Shown here: positions 1 through 5,368 of the stretch, piece after piece
How the letters are laid out: the number at the start of each line of letters is the position of its first letter
Position numbering within the stretch: the first letter of the stretch is position 1
NCBI GenBank assembly: GCA_027021285.1
Contig: JALUUP010000518.1
Coordinates: 1-5,371, forward strand
Length of the DNA: 5,371 nucleotides
From: Bacteroidota bacterium
GTDB taxonomy: Bacteria; Bacteroidota; Ignavibacteria; SZUA-365; JAADGX01
Direction of reading: 5' to 3'
Translations under genes and position numbers: made by a program
Notes under the pieces: generated by a model
Database searches by the model: none
The model's input: the letters and a program-made list of their open reading frames with translations, nothing else
What the model was told of the DNA's origin: nothing

Positions 1-1006
1 TGACAATGTGCAGGCTGCGAAGATACGCTTCTCCCGTGCTGTCGATGATGGCGTTGTTGTCCAGACCGGTTCCAATAACAATTTGCCTTGCGCGTACACC
101 ATCCCGGGTGATTGTCGTGCTTTGTGAAGTCGGATTATCTCCCCCGACGCTGATACCGTCCCGGTAATGTTCCCAACCGTAATGGTCAGAGGTTCGCCTG
201 ACGATCAGCGTATCCACGATCAATTTTCGAACAGTGTCCTTTATCGAACCGGGGTCACCTTTCGGTCCTTGACAGTCTTTCGCATCCCATTTTCCGTCGC
301 CATTCTTATCCTCCCCTGGATCCTTTTTCCCGTTTCCGTTCAAGTCCCAGCAATTGATACCATTAGCTCCAGGAGCTCCCTTTGCTCCTCGTGGTCCTGC
401 CGGTCCTGCTGGTCCTTTCGGTCCGGGAGGCCCTTGACAGTCATTTGCATCCCATTTTCCGTCGCCATTTTTATCTTCACCGGGATCCTTTTTACCGTTT
501 CCGTTCAAGTCCCAGCAATTGATGCCGTCAGCTCCAGCAGGCCCCGGCGGTAGAGGCTGTTTCAAGGAATCTGCGTACAGCGCCACCATGGCAATCGGGC
601 TGGGGTAGATCGGTATGGGGGGGCGTAAGGTTTCGCCGTCAACTGTCAGGCGCAGCGCAACCCGTTTCTGGAAAATCAACGGATTGAGCGGATTGCGAAC
701 AGTATCGACGCTGCCAATCGCATGTTCGAAAATACCGTTGTTGACCGTTAACTGGTCAACTGTTTCCGAAAAGAGCACTTGAAACGGGCTCGTGTCGAGA
801 TCGATAAGCTCGAACATCACCTTGAAGGTTCCGTTGTAGCGGTCTCCATTCGGTTTCGTCAGGCATCCCTGGTAATGAAACTGGCGAAATACAGGTGGTG
901 ATGGTATCTCGCCCGAGACATTGGGTAGTTGGTTCTGTCCAAACAGAAGCGCTGGAAAAACCAACATCGCGATGAGCACGACACGTTGTAAGGAAAGTCG
1001 TTTCAT
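1..1006 (-). CDS. Collagen-like modular surface protein with paired calcium-loop repeats (C-terminus beyond window)
   Basis: The frame is open for 335 codons from ATG at 1006 to the left edge, so the C-terminus is missing. The start follows a strong AGGAGG four bases upstream. Residues 1-23 form a signal peptide (KR, hydrophobic core, likely cut after LFG). Residues 40-148 resemble the N-terminal domain common in bacterial fibre-like secreted proteins (FHYQG at 43-47, then a beta-rich stretch ending IPIYPSPIAMVALYADSL). From residue 155, short Gly-X-Y runs (155-160, 192-215, 247-252) alternate with two near-identical 32-residue modules (161-192 and 216-247). Each module holds two consecutive 12-residue loops with EF-hand spacing (DLNGNGKKDPGE, then DKNGDGKWDAND or DKNGDGKWDAKD) between two cysteines. 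Residues 256-335 are beta-rich and resemble tail-fibre or solenoid sequence. Inferred role: a trimeric, calcium-stabilised cell-surface or secreted fibre. Whether a T9SS sorting domain follows cannot be seen. Coding is certain; function is not. Confidence 0.85.
   Translation of the reverse strand, partial: MKRLSLQRVVLIAMLVFPALLFGQNQLPNVSGEIPSPPVFRQFHYQGCLTKPNGDRYNGTFKVMFELIDLDTSPFQVLFSETVDQLTVNNGIFEHAIGSVDTVRNPLNPLIFQKRVALRLTVDGETLRPPIPIYPSPIAMVALYADSLKQPLPPGPAGADGINCWDLNGNGKKDPGEDKNGDGKWDANDCQGPPGPKGPAGPAGPRGAKGAPGANGINCWDLNGNGKKDPGEDKNGDGKWDAKDCQGPKGDPGSIKDTVRKLIVDTLIVRRTSDHYGWEHYRDGISVGGDNPTSQSTTITRDGVRARQIVIGTGLDNNAIIDSTGEAYLRSLHIV
266..361 (-). repeat. Coding repeat, copy 2: cysteine-flanked double calcium-loop module
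   Basis: This encodes residues 216-247 of the collagen-like protein, with C219 and C245 flanking the same two loops as copy 1. It is followed by the short collagen-type run GPKGDPG (247-253). Its KGD element is of the kind that stabilises collagen triple helices by lateral salt bridges. The 55-residue period (module plus 23-residue collagen linker) suggests unit duplication. Confidence 0.85.
431..526 (-). repeat. Coding repeat, copy 1: cysteine-flanked double calcium-loop module
   Basis: This encodes residues 161-192 of the collagen-like protein. C164 and C190 flank two adjacent EF-hand-spaced loops: D166, N168, N170, G171, D174, E177, then D178, N180, D182, G183, D186, D189. Copy 2 begins 165 bases further along the gene. 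The copies differ at 9 of 96 bases, and only one difference changes a residue (N188 here, K243 in copy 2). Calcium binding is inferred from loop spacing only. Confidence 0.85.
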
Positions 1007-1010
1007 GTAT

Positions 1011-1016
1011 CCTCCT
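1011..1016 (-). promoter_or_regulatory. Shine-Dalgarno site of the collagen-like gene
   Basis: On the minus strand this reads AGGAGG inside AAAAGGAGG, four bases before ATG at 1006. It fixes that start and is among the strongest ribosome binding sites in the window, which suggests efficient translation. Confidence 0.85.
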
Positions 1017-1087
1017 TTTCAGAGAAATTCGACATGATGAGAGAGATTTATGTATGGTATGAAGGAATGAGTCCTCGAACGATGGAA

Positions 1088-1109
1088 ATTAGCTTAATTT
1101 AACGCTAAT
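1088..1109. repeat. AT-rich inverted repeat upstream of the collagen-like gene
   Basis: ATTAGC at 1088-1093 and GCTAAT at 1104-1109 are perfect 6-base arms around TTAATTTAAC. The site lies 82-103 bases before the collagen-like start, a plausible place for an operator or promoter-proximal element. No T-run follows on either strand, so it is not a terminator. It is short and AT-rich, so chance occurrence is possible. Confidence 0.35.
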
Positions 1110-1128
1110 GTCAATAGACTGTAGTGGG

Positions 1129-1172
1129 AGGATGAATTACCATCCTACAGGGAAAAAGGATGACAGGATGAC
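1129..1172. repeat. Cluster of AGGATG words (three direct, one inverted)
   Basis: Plus-strand AGGATG occurs at 1129-1134, 1157-1162 and 1165-1170, with its complement CATCCT at 1141-1146. The last two direct copies form a perfect tandem 8-mer (AGGATGAC twice, 1157-1172). The first copy and the inverted copy form a 6-bp hairpin with loop AATTAC. The cluster lies 123-166 bases upstream of the collagen-like gene, in non-coding sequence. It could be a regulator-binding array; this is inferred from position and repetition only. Confidence 0.4.
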
Positions 1173-1274
1173 CTCACTAATAGAGGACGAATTTCTGCGC
1201 GTTACGTGTGGTATGGAATTAAGGAAAAATGAGATCGCCTTTTCCTTTACCGGAAAATCGTTTCTTGTCGAGGA

Positions 1275-2216
1275 CTATTTCAGTAATAACAGCGGTCGGA
1301 CGGTGATACCATCGGTCGTTTTTAATCTTGCGAAATACGTCCCGGTTGGAAGACCCGTGTCTGTAAATGTCCTCGTGTACGTTCCCGGCGTCTTGAAATC
1401 TTTTGTCAAGGCCCGGACGACACGGCCGTATCCGTCCACGATTTCCAGAGTCGCGATGCCGGAACGTTTGACGCTGTAAAGAATGGTTGTCGTCGCGGTG
1501 AACGGATTGGGATAGTTGCCGATGATACGACTCGTTGACGGTTGTGGTGCCAGGTGATCTTCGACGCCGGTAACGGCGAAACGAAAATAATCGAATCGAG
1601 CAGGGATGGATTTGGGCGTGGCAAGGATTCCATAGCCGTTGGCTGCCTGCAGGCCAATACGGGCCATCCGTTTTGGGAAGTGCAGTGTTTCTTGCCCGAT
1701 AAGGCGCCAGGTGACCCCGTCAAGGCTGTAGGTCGCGGCGAAGACAGTATCGTTGGTTCGGGACAGACGCAGGTAGACAACGGGTGCCGTAATGTCATTT
1801 ACGGTTGTCATGATGGGGGAAGCGTTTACCTCGAATTCCATCCAGACGCCGTTTGTCGACGTTCCGTACATACCCCGGGATACCCGGATGTAATTATCGT
1901 CGTCGATGTAGTAAATCAATCCCGCGTTGTGAAACATGGAGTCCGGGTAGAAGAGAAGCTTGGTTTCGAAACGGAACGTGCCTGCCGGCGCATCCTGTAG
2001 AAGGATATTTTTGACATTATTGTAAGAAGTACCCTCCAGCGCGCCCGCTTCCGTGCGTATCTCCAGTTCGGTTGACGTGAAAAGCCAGTTGACGGGATTT
2101 TCCCGTATCCACGACCACTGGTTGCCGAGCTTGCGGGAATTGAACTCGTCGCTCTGGGCGGCGGCGATAAAACAATTAAAAAAGATGACAAGGAAGACGA
2201 TGGCACGGAAAATCAC
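1275..2216 (-). CDS. Exported concanavalin-fold (DUF1349-like) protein with T9SS C-terminal sorting domain
   Basis: The call is 313 residues, starting at GTG 2216 and stopping at TAG 1275-1277. An in-frame ATG at 2303 would add 29 residues before the signal peptide, but GGAGG at 2222-2226 lies five bases before the GTG and the signal peptide begins there, so GTG is preferred. Residues 1-20 are a signal peptide ending AAA before QSDEF. Residues 23-214 resemble the beta-sandwich of DUF1349 and beta-xylosidase C-terminal domains: WSWIRENP (34-41), AGLIYYIDDDNYIRV (98-112), YSLDGVTW (163-170), FDYFRF (208-213). These domains are often carbohydrate-associated, but no catalytic domain is present. 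After a Pro/Ser linker, residues 232-313 match the T9SS type A sorting domain: NYPNPF at 234-239, GRVVRAL, LPTGTYF, ending in LLLLK. The protein should cross the inner membrane by Sec and the outer membrane by T9SS, ending secreted or surface-anchored. The ligand is unknown. Confidence 0.9.
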   Translation of the reverse strand: MIFRAIVFLVIFFNCFIAAAQSDEFNSRKLGNQWSWIRENPVNWLFTSTELEIRTEAGALEGTSYNNVKNILLQDAPAGTFRFETKLLFYPDSMFHNAGLIYYIDDDNYIRVSRGMYGTSTNGVWMEFEVNASPIMTTVNDITAPVVYLRLSRTNDTVFAATYSLDGVTWRLIGQETLHFPKRMARIGLQAANGYGILATPKSIPARFDYFRFAVTGVEDHLAPQPSTSRIIGNYPNPFTATTTILYSVKRSGIATLEIVDGYGRVVRALTKDFKTPGTYTRTFTDTGLPTGTYFARLKTTDGITVRPLLLLK

Positions 2217-2221
2217 TGTAA

Positions 2222-2226
2222 CCTCC
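2222..2226 (-). promoter_or_regulatory. Shine-Dalgarno site that decides a GTG start
   Basis: The minus strand reads ATGGAGGTTACAGTG here. GGAGG is five bases before the GTG at 2216, and it overlaps the in-frame ATG at 2228, so that ATG is unlikely to be the start. Neither this ATG nor the one at 2303 has a comparable site. Confidence 0.75.
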
Positions 2227-2378
2227 ATATATGAAACGAAATGGAACAACTGTCTGATCGAATTGAGCGCCACAAGGTGCGGTGGATTTTTCATCGTGTT
2301 CAAGGATACGCATGCGACAATGCTTCAAACGTCTGTGGCCGGGCAACGCTTCTTCGGCGCTCTACTTAAAACAACCTA

Positions 2379-2753
2379 TTATTCTACAGAGACAAGTGCA
2401 ACAGAATCCGGCAGCACCAGGACCTCGACGCGATTATTCTCGTTTCCATTCGCAATGATCTTGAACGAGGCAGACCCGATCTCCGTAAACTCGTATATGC
2501 CATTCTGGTTCGTTCCGGATTTCCATCCGCAATCTGAGATGCTGATTCCGACAAAGCTGTGACCACCTCCTCCGAGAGCTGCTGGCTTCGAATAATATGT
2601 CTGTGCTTTTGCAGCAAGACGCATGCAGTCGTTGATCAACGCATCGGTATTCGATTGCTCCATATTGGTACCGAAGATCGAAACACTGACACTCACGGCA
2701 AGGCCTACTACGATAACTCCCAGAATAATGAGTAGATATTGAATTGTTCCCAT
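2379..2753 (-). CDS. Small pilin-like membrane-anchored protein, leaderless
   Basis: This is 124 residues from ATG 2753 to TAA 2379-2381, with GGGAG at 2761-2765 seven bases upstream. Residues 4-28 form one long hydrophobic helix starting almost at the N-terminus. The polar stretch at 30-56 (NDCMRLAAKAQTYYSKP) looks like the amphipathic continuation of a pilin alpha-1 helix. Then comes a glycine-rich turn (LGGGGHSF, 60-67) and a beta-rich C-terminal half. C43 and C75 could form a disulfide. This pattern, with a YY-x-K/R-P and a GGGG-x-SF element, is one I recall from small proteins of Ignavibacteria-type genomes, but I cannot confirm that here. There is no charged prepilin leader, no G/FTLIE cleavage site and no Glu5, so it is not a standard type IV prepilin. 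The topology predicts an inner-membrane anchor with an extracytoplasmic globular head. No assembly ATPase or peptidase gene is nearby, so a role in a pilus or pseudopilus remains inference. Confidence 0.85.
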   Translation of the reverse strand: MGTIQYLLIILGVIVVGLAVSVSVSIFGTNMEQSNTDALINDCMRLAAKAQTYYSKPAALGGGGHSFVGISISDCGWKSGTNQNGIYEFTEIGSASFKIIANGNENNRVEVLVLPDSVALVSVE

Positions 2754-2881
2754 GGTACGTCTCCCATTAATTAACCGCTATTGTCGCACAGTTAAAATAA
2801 CGCCGGTACCTTGCAGGGATATGAAAATTAGATTAAATCCTTTTAAGAAACAGTATTTTTCTTCATCCTTCTATCCGGTTG

Positions 2882-3481
2882 TTACTCCACGTCCATGACA
2901 ATACTGATGGCTCCCCGCAAATCGCCCGAGTTGTAGCCGACCGCCTTGTCGTGCGGATAGCGTTCCTTCAAAAGTGCCGTCACCCCCGGCGACAGGTTTG
3001 TGCCGTGGCACTTCAGGCAAACAGGGACGATGGTCAGTGGCTTCAGGTATCGCGCTTTCTTTTCGCCGTTAATCTCAACGATTTCAAAATACTCGCTCCG
3101 GGACGACAGCTTCCCTTCTTGTTGTAACTCGGCGAATTTCTCAAGGATGGCTTTTTCATATTCATCAGGCGCGTCGGCCGGATTGCGCGGTTTCATCGTC
3201 ACCCGGCGTATGATTGCGCCGCGAGTTTCACCAAACGCGCGTGTGAGTTCCTGAGCGGTGTCCGCGCACACGGCAATCGCCTCGGCGGGACCGCCTGCCA
3301 GTAGGTGTTTCTTGAGGATGGAGGAAAGTTCTTTCTGAAAACCGGTCGCGATCGTTCTTGCGCCGGACAGGTATTTCTTCGTCATGGATTGCATCTTCCC
3401 GGATTGTTTTGGGGAACTGCATCCACCGATGGCGATGAGCAGAATAACCATTCCGGTCATCCGCATGTTCCTTTTCAACAT
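2882..3481 (-). CDS. DUF3365/Tll0287-like monohaem c-type lipoprotein
   Basis: This is 199 residues from ATG 3481 to TAA 2882-2884. AAGGG at 3489-3493 is seven bases upstream. ATG 3466 (residue 6) is a possible alternative start and would still leave a usable signal. Residues 1-20 form a lipoprotein signal ending IGGC, so C21 should be lipidated; Ser at +2 is compatible with outer-membrane sorting. The mature part fits the DUF3365 (Tll0287-like) haem family: AVC at 71-72, RRVTMKPRNPAD (92-103) followed by PDEYE, the haem c site CLKCH at 155-159, and a family-like tail with ERYPHDKAVGY (173-183) and GDLRGAISI (186-194). C155 and C158 would hold the haem and H159 would ligate the iron. Related domains act as redox or small-molecule sensors, here as a free-standing lipoprotein facing the periplasm or outer membrane. 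The partner is unknown. A terminator lies 60 bases upstream, so the gene probably has its own promoter or read-through control. Confidence 0.92.
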   Translation of the reverse strand: MLKRNMRMTGMVILLIAIGGCSSPKQSGKMQSMTKKYLSGARTIATGFQKELSSILKKHLLAGGPAEAIAVCADTAQELTRAFGETRGAIIRRVTMKPRNPADAPDEYEKAILEKFAELQQEGKLSSRSEYFEIVEINGEKKARYLKPLTIVPVCLKCHGTNLSPGVTALLKERYPHDKAVGYNSGDLRGAISIVMDVE

Positions 3482-3540
3482 TTTTCTACCCTTACATATG
3501 ATGACGATACCGATTTATCATGATGAAGAGTAGGAAAATC

Positions 3541-3582
3541 CTTGTAATAAAGAAACCGCCGGCGACCTGTTTACCGGCGGTT
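3541..3582 (-). terminator. Intrinsic terminator downstream of der
   Basis: AACCGCCGG (3554-3562) and CCGGCGGTT (3574-3582) form a perfect 9-bp GC-rich stem with an 11-base loop. On the minus strand the stem is followed by TTTCTTTATTAC, a good U-rich tail; the plus-strand exit (TTATTG) is much poorer. It ends about 60 bases before the haem lipoprotein start. It probably ends the der transcript or acts as an attenuator in the lipoprotein leader. Confidence 0.75.
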
Positions 3583-3641
3583 ATTGCCCTTCGAGAGGAA
3601 GGTTTCTGAGGTAGGATATGTAGGTAAGATGTTGCGAGTAA

Positions 3642-3663
3642 ACCCGGGCGCTGAAACCCGGGT
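3642..3663. repeat. CCCGGG hairpin
   Basis: ACCCGGG (3642-3648) and CCCGGGT (3657-3663) form a 7-bp stem with an 8-base loop. CCCGGG is itself a palindrome, so the two copies are also direct repeats (AAACCCGGG at 3640 and 3654). Minus-strand transcripts would have only UUUA after it, so it is a weak terminator at best. It may be a second stem in a structured leader. Confidence 0.45.
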
Positions 3664-3772
3664 GATGTACGTTTTGTATCGTGTGACATCATACGCCCGT
3701 GAATTGAAAAATGATCCGGACGATGAATGCTATTACGGTTGAAAAAACGAATGGATGCAGAGGGGCGAATTT

Positions 3773-3809
3773 TTACCCTGCAGGATTACCTCCCGACCCA
3801 AGGGTAATC
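3773..3809. repeat. Two overlapping, mutually exclusive stems just after der
   Basis: GATTACC (3784-3790) can pair with GGTAATC (3803-3809), and TTACCCT (3773-3779) can pair with AGGGTAA (3801-3807). Both need bases 3803-3807, so only one stem can form at a time. The structure begins 11 bases after the der stop codon on the minus strand. Stems of 7 bp in 37 bases can arise by chance, so any regulatory role is speculative. Confidence 0.35.
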
Positions 3810-3819
3810 ATCGGCAGGT

Positions 3820-5130
3820 CTATTTTCTTCTGAACTGCAATGTAAGCGGCACACCTTTGAACCCGAATTCCTTCCGTAGTCGTCGTTCCAGGAACCTCCG
3901 GTAACTCTCGGGCAAATGCTTGGGTTCGTTGGTGAAGAACAGGAACACCGGCGGCGCGGTTCGCACCTGCGTGATGAACGAGATCTTGATCTCCCGCCCC
4001 GTCGGCGTGGTTGGAGGCGGTGTGGCTTCGATGTACGGGCGAAGCCGCGCGTTGAGTTCCGAGGTGGGGACGCGCCGGTTCCGCTGTTCGAACACCTCGC
4101 GGCTGAGCGCAATGGCTTTGCTGATTCTTTGCCTGGTAAGGGCGGAGATGAATACCACCGGAACGTAGTCGAACATCTTCAGATGATCGAAAATGGCTTG
4201 TTCGAATTCACGTGCGGTGCTCGTATCTTTTTCCACCAGATCCCACTTGTTGACGGCCAGCACGATCCCCTTTCTACGCTTCACCACTTCTTCAATGATA
4301 TCGGCGTCCTGGTGTGTGAGCCGCGACTGGGCGTCGAGGAGTACGAGGGTCACGTCGCAGCGCTCGATACTGCGCATGGTGCGAAGCGTGGAGTAGAACT
4401 CGATGTTCTCCTTCACCTTGCTTTTGCGCCGCAGTCCGGCCGTATCGATAAGAACAATCTCGTCGCCGTGGTACTTGAGCACGGAATCGATGGGGTCGCG
4501 GGTGGTGCCGGCGATCTCCGTCACCAGCGCCCGCTCCTGGCCGATCAGCGCGTTGACAAGCGATGACTTGCCCACGTTGGGACGTCCGATCACCGCCAGC
4601 CGCATGCGAGGATCCTCGCTCCGGGCTTCCCGCCTGGGCAAACCCGCCACCACCGCGTCCAGAAAATCTCCAACCTTCCGCCCCGTGACGGCGCTTATGC
4701 TGTGCGGTTCGCCGAGACCGATGGCGTAGAACTGCCCGGTTTCCAGTTCCACTTTTTCGCTGTCGATTTTATTGACCGCCAGGATAACCTTGTCGGTTTT
4801 CTTCCGGAGAATGCGCGCGATTTCCTCGTCCATGGGATGGATGCCCGCTTTCCCGTCAACCAGGAATATGACGAGGTCCGCTTCCTGGATGGAAATCTCG
4901 ACCTGCTCCCGGATGCCGGCTTCGAACACGTCCGAAGAATCCGCCACGTAGCCGCCGGTATCCACAAGGTTGAACTCGTAGCCGGACCAGGACGTGGTTT
5001 CGTAGATGCGGTCACGCGTGACGCCCGGCTGATCGTGCACGATGGAGTGGCGGCGCCCGACAATGCGATTGAACAGGGTGGATTTACCGACGTTCGGCCG
5101 GCCGACGATGGCGACGATAGGTGCTGGCAT
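3820..5130 (-). CDS. der: Ribosome biogenesis GTPase Der (EngA)
   Basis: This is a full-length Der of 436 residues, close to the usual size, from ATG 5130 to TAG 3820-3822. Der has two GTPase domains in tandem and a C-terminal KH-like domain, and assists late assembly of the 50S ribosomal subunit in the cytoplasm. Domain 1: G1 GRPNVGKS (10-17), G2 GVTRD (36-40), G3 DTGG (57-60), G4 NKID (120-123), G5 SAV (146-148). Domain 2: GRPNVGKS (182-189), GTTRD (208-212), DTAG (229-232), NKWD (294-297), SAL (329-331). The KH-like domain covers about 352-436 and keeps the family motif FGFKGVPL (422-429). All nucleotide-binding motifs look intact. The start fits the family, which begins just before VAIVGRPNVGKS, but no strong Shine-Dalgarno precedes it, unlike its neighbours. 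It lies 58 bases after a small membrane-protein gene, probably in the same transcript. Its GC content looks higher than that of the surface-protein genes downstream. Confidence 0.99.
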   Translation of the reverse strand: MPAPIVAIVGRPNVGKSTLFNRIVGRRHSIVHDQPGVTRDRIYETTSWSGYEFNLVDTGGYVADSSDVFEAGIREQVEISIQEADLVIFLVDGKAGIHPMDEEIARILRKKTDKVILAVNKIDSEKVELETGQFYAIGLGEPHSISAVTGRKVGDFLDAVVAGLPRREARSEDPRMRLAVIGRPNVGKSSLVNALIGQERALVTEIAGTTRDPIDSVLKYHGDEIVLIDTAGLRRKSKVKENIEFYSTLRTMRSIERCDVTLVLLDAQSRLTHQDADIIEEVVKRRKGIVLAVNKWDLVEKDTSTAREFEQAIFDHLKMFDYVPVVFISALTRQRISKAIALSREVFEQRNRRVPTSELNARLRPYIEATPPPTTPTGREIKISFITQVRTAPPVFLFFTNEPKHLPESYRRFLERRLRKEFGFKGVPLTLQFRRK

Positions 5131-5188
5131 TACTCAGATGAAGATAAGTCGTGAATACTGTGAAAACGAAGATTCGTGGGATTTCGGC

Positions 5189-5368
5189 CTACTCTTTTTT
5201 TGATTTTCCGAATACGCCCATGCGAAACAGCAGGTACACGATTCCCGCGACAATGACAATGACGAACAGGTTCATCAACGCCCACTTGAGAATCTTGAGG
5301 ACGATGATCACCGCGACGACGATGACAATCAGGAAGACAACATCCTTGCCGGTTATTTTCTTACTCAT
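5189..5368 (-). CDS. Small two-helix membrane protein of unknown function
   Basis: The frame encodes 59 residues from ATG 5368 to TAG 5189-5191. It begins MSKKITGKD and is hydrophobic at about 10-27 and 33-49, separated by a short polar turn containing K25, K28 and W29, and it ends GKSKKE. This fits a helical hairpin in the inner membrane with both lysine-rich ends in the cytoplasm by the positive-inside rule. The window stops three bases upstream of the ATG. The ribosome binding site therefore cannot be seen, and an earlier in-frame start cannot be excluded because the one visible upstream codon (ACC) is open. The 58-base gap to der suggests co-transcription, but the sequence gives no functional link to ribosome assembly. 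I do not recognise the family. Confidence 0.7.
   Translation of the reverse strand: MSKKITGKDVVFLIVIVVAVIIVLKILKWALMNLFVIVIVAGIVYLLFRMGVFGKSKKE

Larger units (their letters stand above)
3482..3819. other. Gene-free stretch with several inverted repeats between der and the haem lipoprotein gene
   Basis: No convincing coding sequence lies here. The only notable open frame (3492-3692, minus) runs through the terminator hairpin, has no family-like features and has no clear start signal. Reading from der, the stretch holds two overlapping 7-bp stems (3773-3809), a CCCGGG hairpin (3642-3663), a small CCTTC/GAAGG stem (3588-3592 with 3598-3602), the terminator (3541-3582) and the ribosome binding site of the lipoprotein gene. 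It may be the 3' end of the der transcript, a leader RNA of the lipoprotein gene, or both. I found no tRNA-like cloverleaf and recognised no known riboswitch. Confidence 0.5.

Noticed and set aside
167..553. Plus-strand open frame with repeated segments
   Set aside because: It is the antisense of the collagen-like gene. Its repeats simply mirror the duplicated modules, and it has no ribosome binding site or family-like sequence.
617..623. Run of seven G (seven C in the coding strand) in the collagen-like gene, a possible slippage tract for phase variation
   Set aside because: Seven bases is short for contingency tracts, it encodes an unremarkable Pro-Pro, and the frame is intact. A single isolated tract is not enough evidence.
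1240..1257. TTTTCC/GGAAAA inverted repeat after the T9SS cargo gene, as a terminator
   Set aside because: The 6-bp stem is AT-rich and the nearest T-run on the minus strand is about nine bases beyond it. It is too weak to call.
1108..1479. Plus-strand open frame beginning in the intergenic region
   Set aside because: No Shine-Dalgarno precedes 1108, and the 3' half is antisense to the conserved T9SS sorting domain. The intergenic half shows no recognisable protein features.
2845..2863. AAGAAA/TTTCTT inverted repeat after the haem lipoprotein gene, as a terminator
   Set aside because: The stem is only 6 bp and almost all AT, with no proper tail on the minus strand.
2754..2881. Promoter for the pilin-like gene
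   Set aside because: I looked for sigma-70-type and Bacteroidetes-type boxes, but no pair with acceptable match and spacing stood out.
3492..3692. Minus-strand 66-codon frame between der and the haem lipoprotein gene
   Set aside because: It reads through the terminator hairpin, has no clear start signal and resembles no family.
3916..4566. Long plus-strand open frame inside der
   Set aside because: It is antisense to the intact, fully recognisable der and is explained by the GC-rich codon pattern of that gene.
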